Positions 20,912 to 21,101 of a DNA stretch of 21,101 nt are shown one piece after another. The translations under genes and the position numbers were made by a program. The notes beneath the pieces are model-generated. The model was given only the letters and a program-made list of their open reading frames with translations. It ran no database searches and had not been told where the DNA came from. The DNA comes from a virus, in IMG/VR virus record IMGVR_UViG_3300017709_000045, positions 1 through 21,101 of that record. One strand, 5' to 3'. Numbering within the stretch: position 1 is the first letter of the stretch; each line of letters opens with the position of its first letter.

Positions 20912-21070
20912 TTATCCCTTTCTAAAATCTACCTTACCGAACGAACCGAATAAATCGTCACATCCTTCTTGAGTACCTGTTCCGTCACAGGTCATACAGT
21001 CATCATCTGACTCTACTCCGTTGAACCACTCGGTTCCACTTCCATCACATCTTTCACATAAATTATTCAT
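20912..21070 (-). CDS. Mini-protein with two DnaJ-type CxxCxGxG motifs
   Basis: A 52-residue reading frame from ATG 21070-21068 to TAA 20914-20912. It contains CERCDGSG (residues 5-12) and CMTCDGTG (25-32), two CxxCxGxG repeats that together can bind one zinc ion as in the DnaJ cysteine-rich domain, and a later Cys37. The rest is acidic. A strong ribosome site (AAAGGA) lies six to seven bases before the ATG, and the next gene follows after four bases. No J domain is present, so it is not DnaJ. Possible roles are a small chaperone partner or zinc-ribbon regulator, both speculative. Confidence 0.7.
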   Translation of the reverse strand: MNNLCERCDGSGTEWFNGVESDDDCMTCDGTGTQEGCDDLFGSFGKVDFRKG

Positions 21071-21101
21071 AATATTTCCTTTCTTATTATATCTTACAGT
21101 A

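Noticed and set aside
1-21101. CRISPR array, tRNA gene, insertion sequence or defence island
   Set aside because: No spaced direct repeats, cloverleaf-like segments, transposase motifs or toxin-antitoxin pairs were seen; nearly all bases are accounted for by phage genes.

Overview
The window is a compact, low-GC piece of the late/structural and replication-transcription region of a T4-like (Tevenvirinae-related) myovirus. The recognisable set is a T4 baseplate wedge and hub suite (gp6, gp25, gp53, gp48, gp54, gp26-like and gp5-type modules), the head completion nuclease-fold protein gp4, the single-stranded DNA-binding protein gp32 and the late-transcription coactivator gp33. Low GC, A/T-rich codon use, a gp32 lacking the T4 zinc ligands and the fused or split hub enzymes resemble marine T4-like phages (cyanophage/pelagiphage-type relatives) more than enteric T4. 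No photosynthesis or other host-diagnostic gene is present, so the host is left open.

Layout. (1) Bases 1-12363, minus strand: a late morphogenesis operon read from gp48 through gp53, a gp27-like hub protein, an OB-fold/tail-lysozyme protein, a large amidase plus M15-peptidase protein, a beta-helix spike protein, an unidentified virion protein, gp25, gp6 and a wedge protein that runs off the left edge. TATAAATA late promoters lie upstream of gp48 and directly upstream of gp25. (2) Bases 12417-16860, plus strand: gp4, a conserved T4-like protein, gp54, the gp26-type protein with a probable programmed -1 frameshift extension, and a tape-measure-like protein, with TATAAATA motifs at 12903 and 14213. 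This cluster ends at a strong hairpin terminator at about 16868-16887. (3) Bases 16966-21070, minus strand: gp32, gp33 and a row of small, mostly unidentified genes. They include a zinc-metallopeptidase-like protein and a 52-residue protein with two CxxCxGxG motifs. Three nearly identical host-type promoters (TTGACT, 17 bases, TATARW) drive them.

How the parts fit. gp33 acts with the sigma-like gp55 (not in the window) at TATAAATA promoters, and these precede both structural clusters. The structural clusters supply the tail tube cap and initiator, wedge and hub parts, a spike, and wall-degrading enzymes for tail assembly and cell entry. gp32 serves DNA replication and repair and has its own strong host-type promoter plus a late promoter.

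Points most worth following are the -1 frameshift at an eight-T run in the gp26-type gene; TATAAATA boxes spaced so that the predicted transcript would begin at the start codon of two late genes; a gp5 spike split into separate OB/lysozyme, hydrolase and beta-helix proteins with a seemingly degenerate lysozyme site; and the shared early promoter family. No CRISPR array, tRNA, insertion sequence or defence island was seen. Nothing here amounts to a clearly new multi-gene system.
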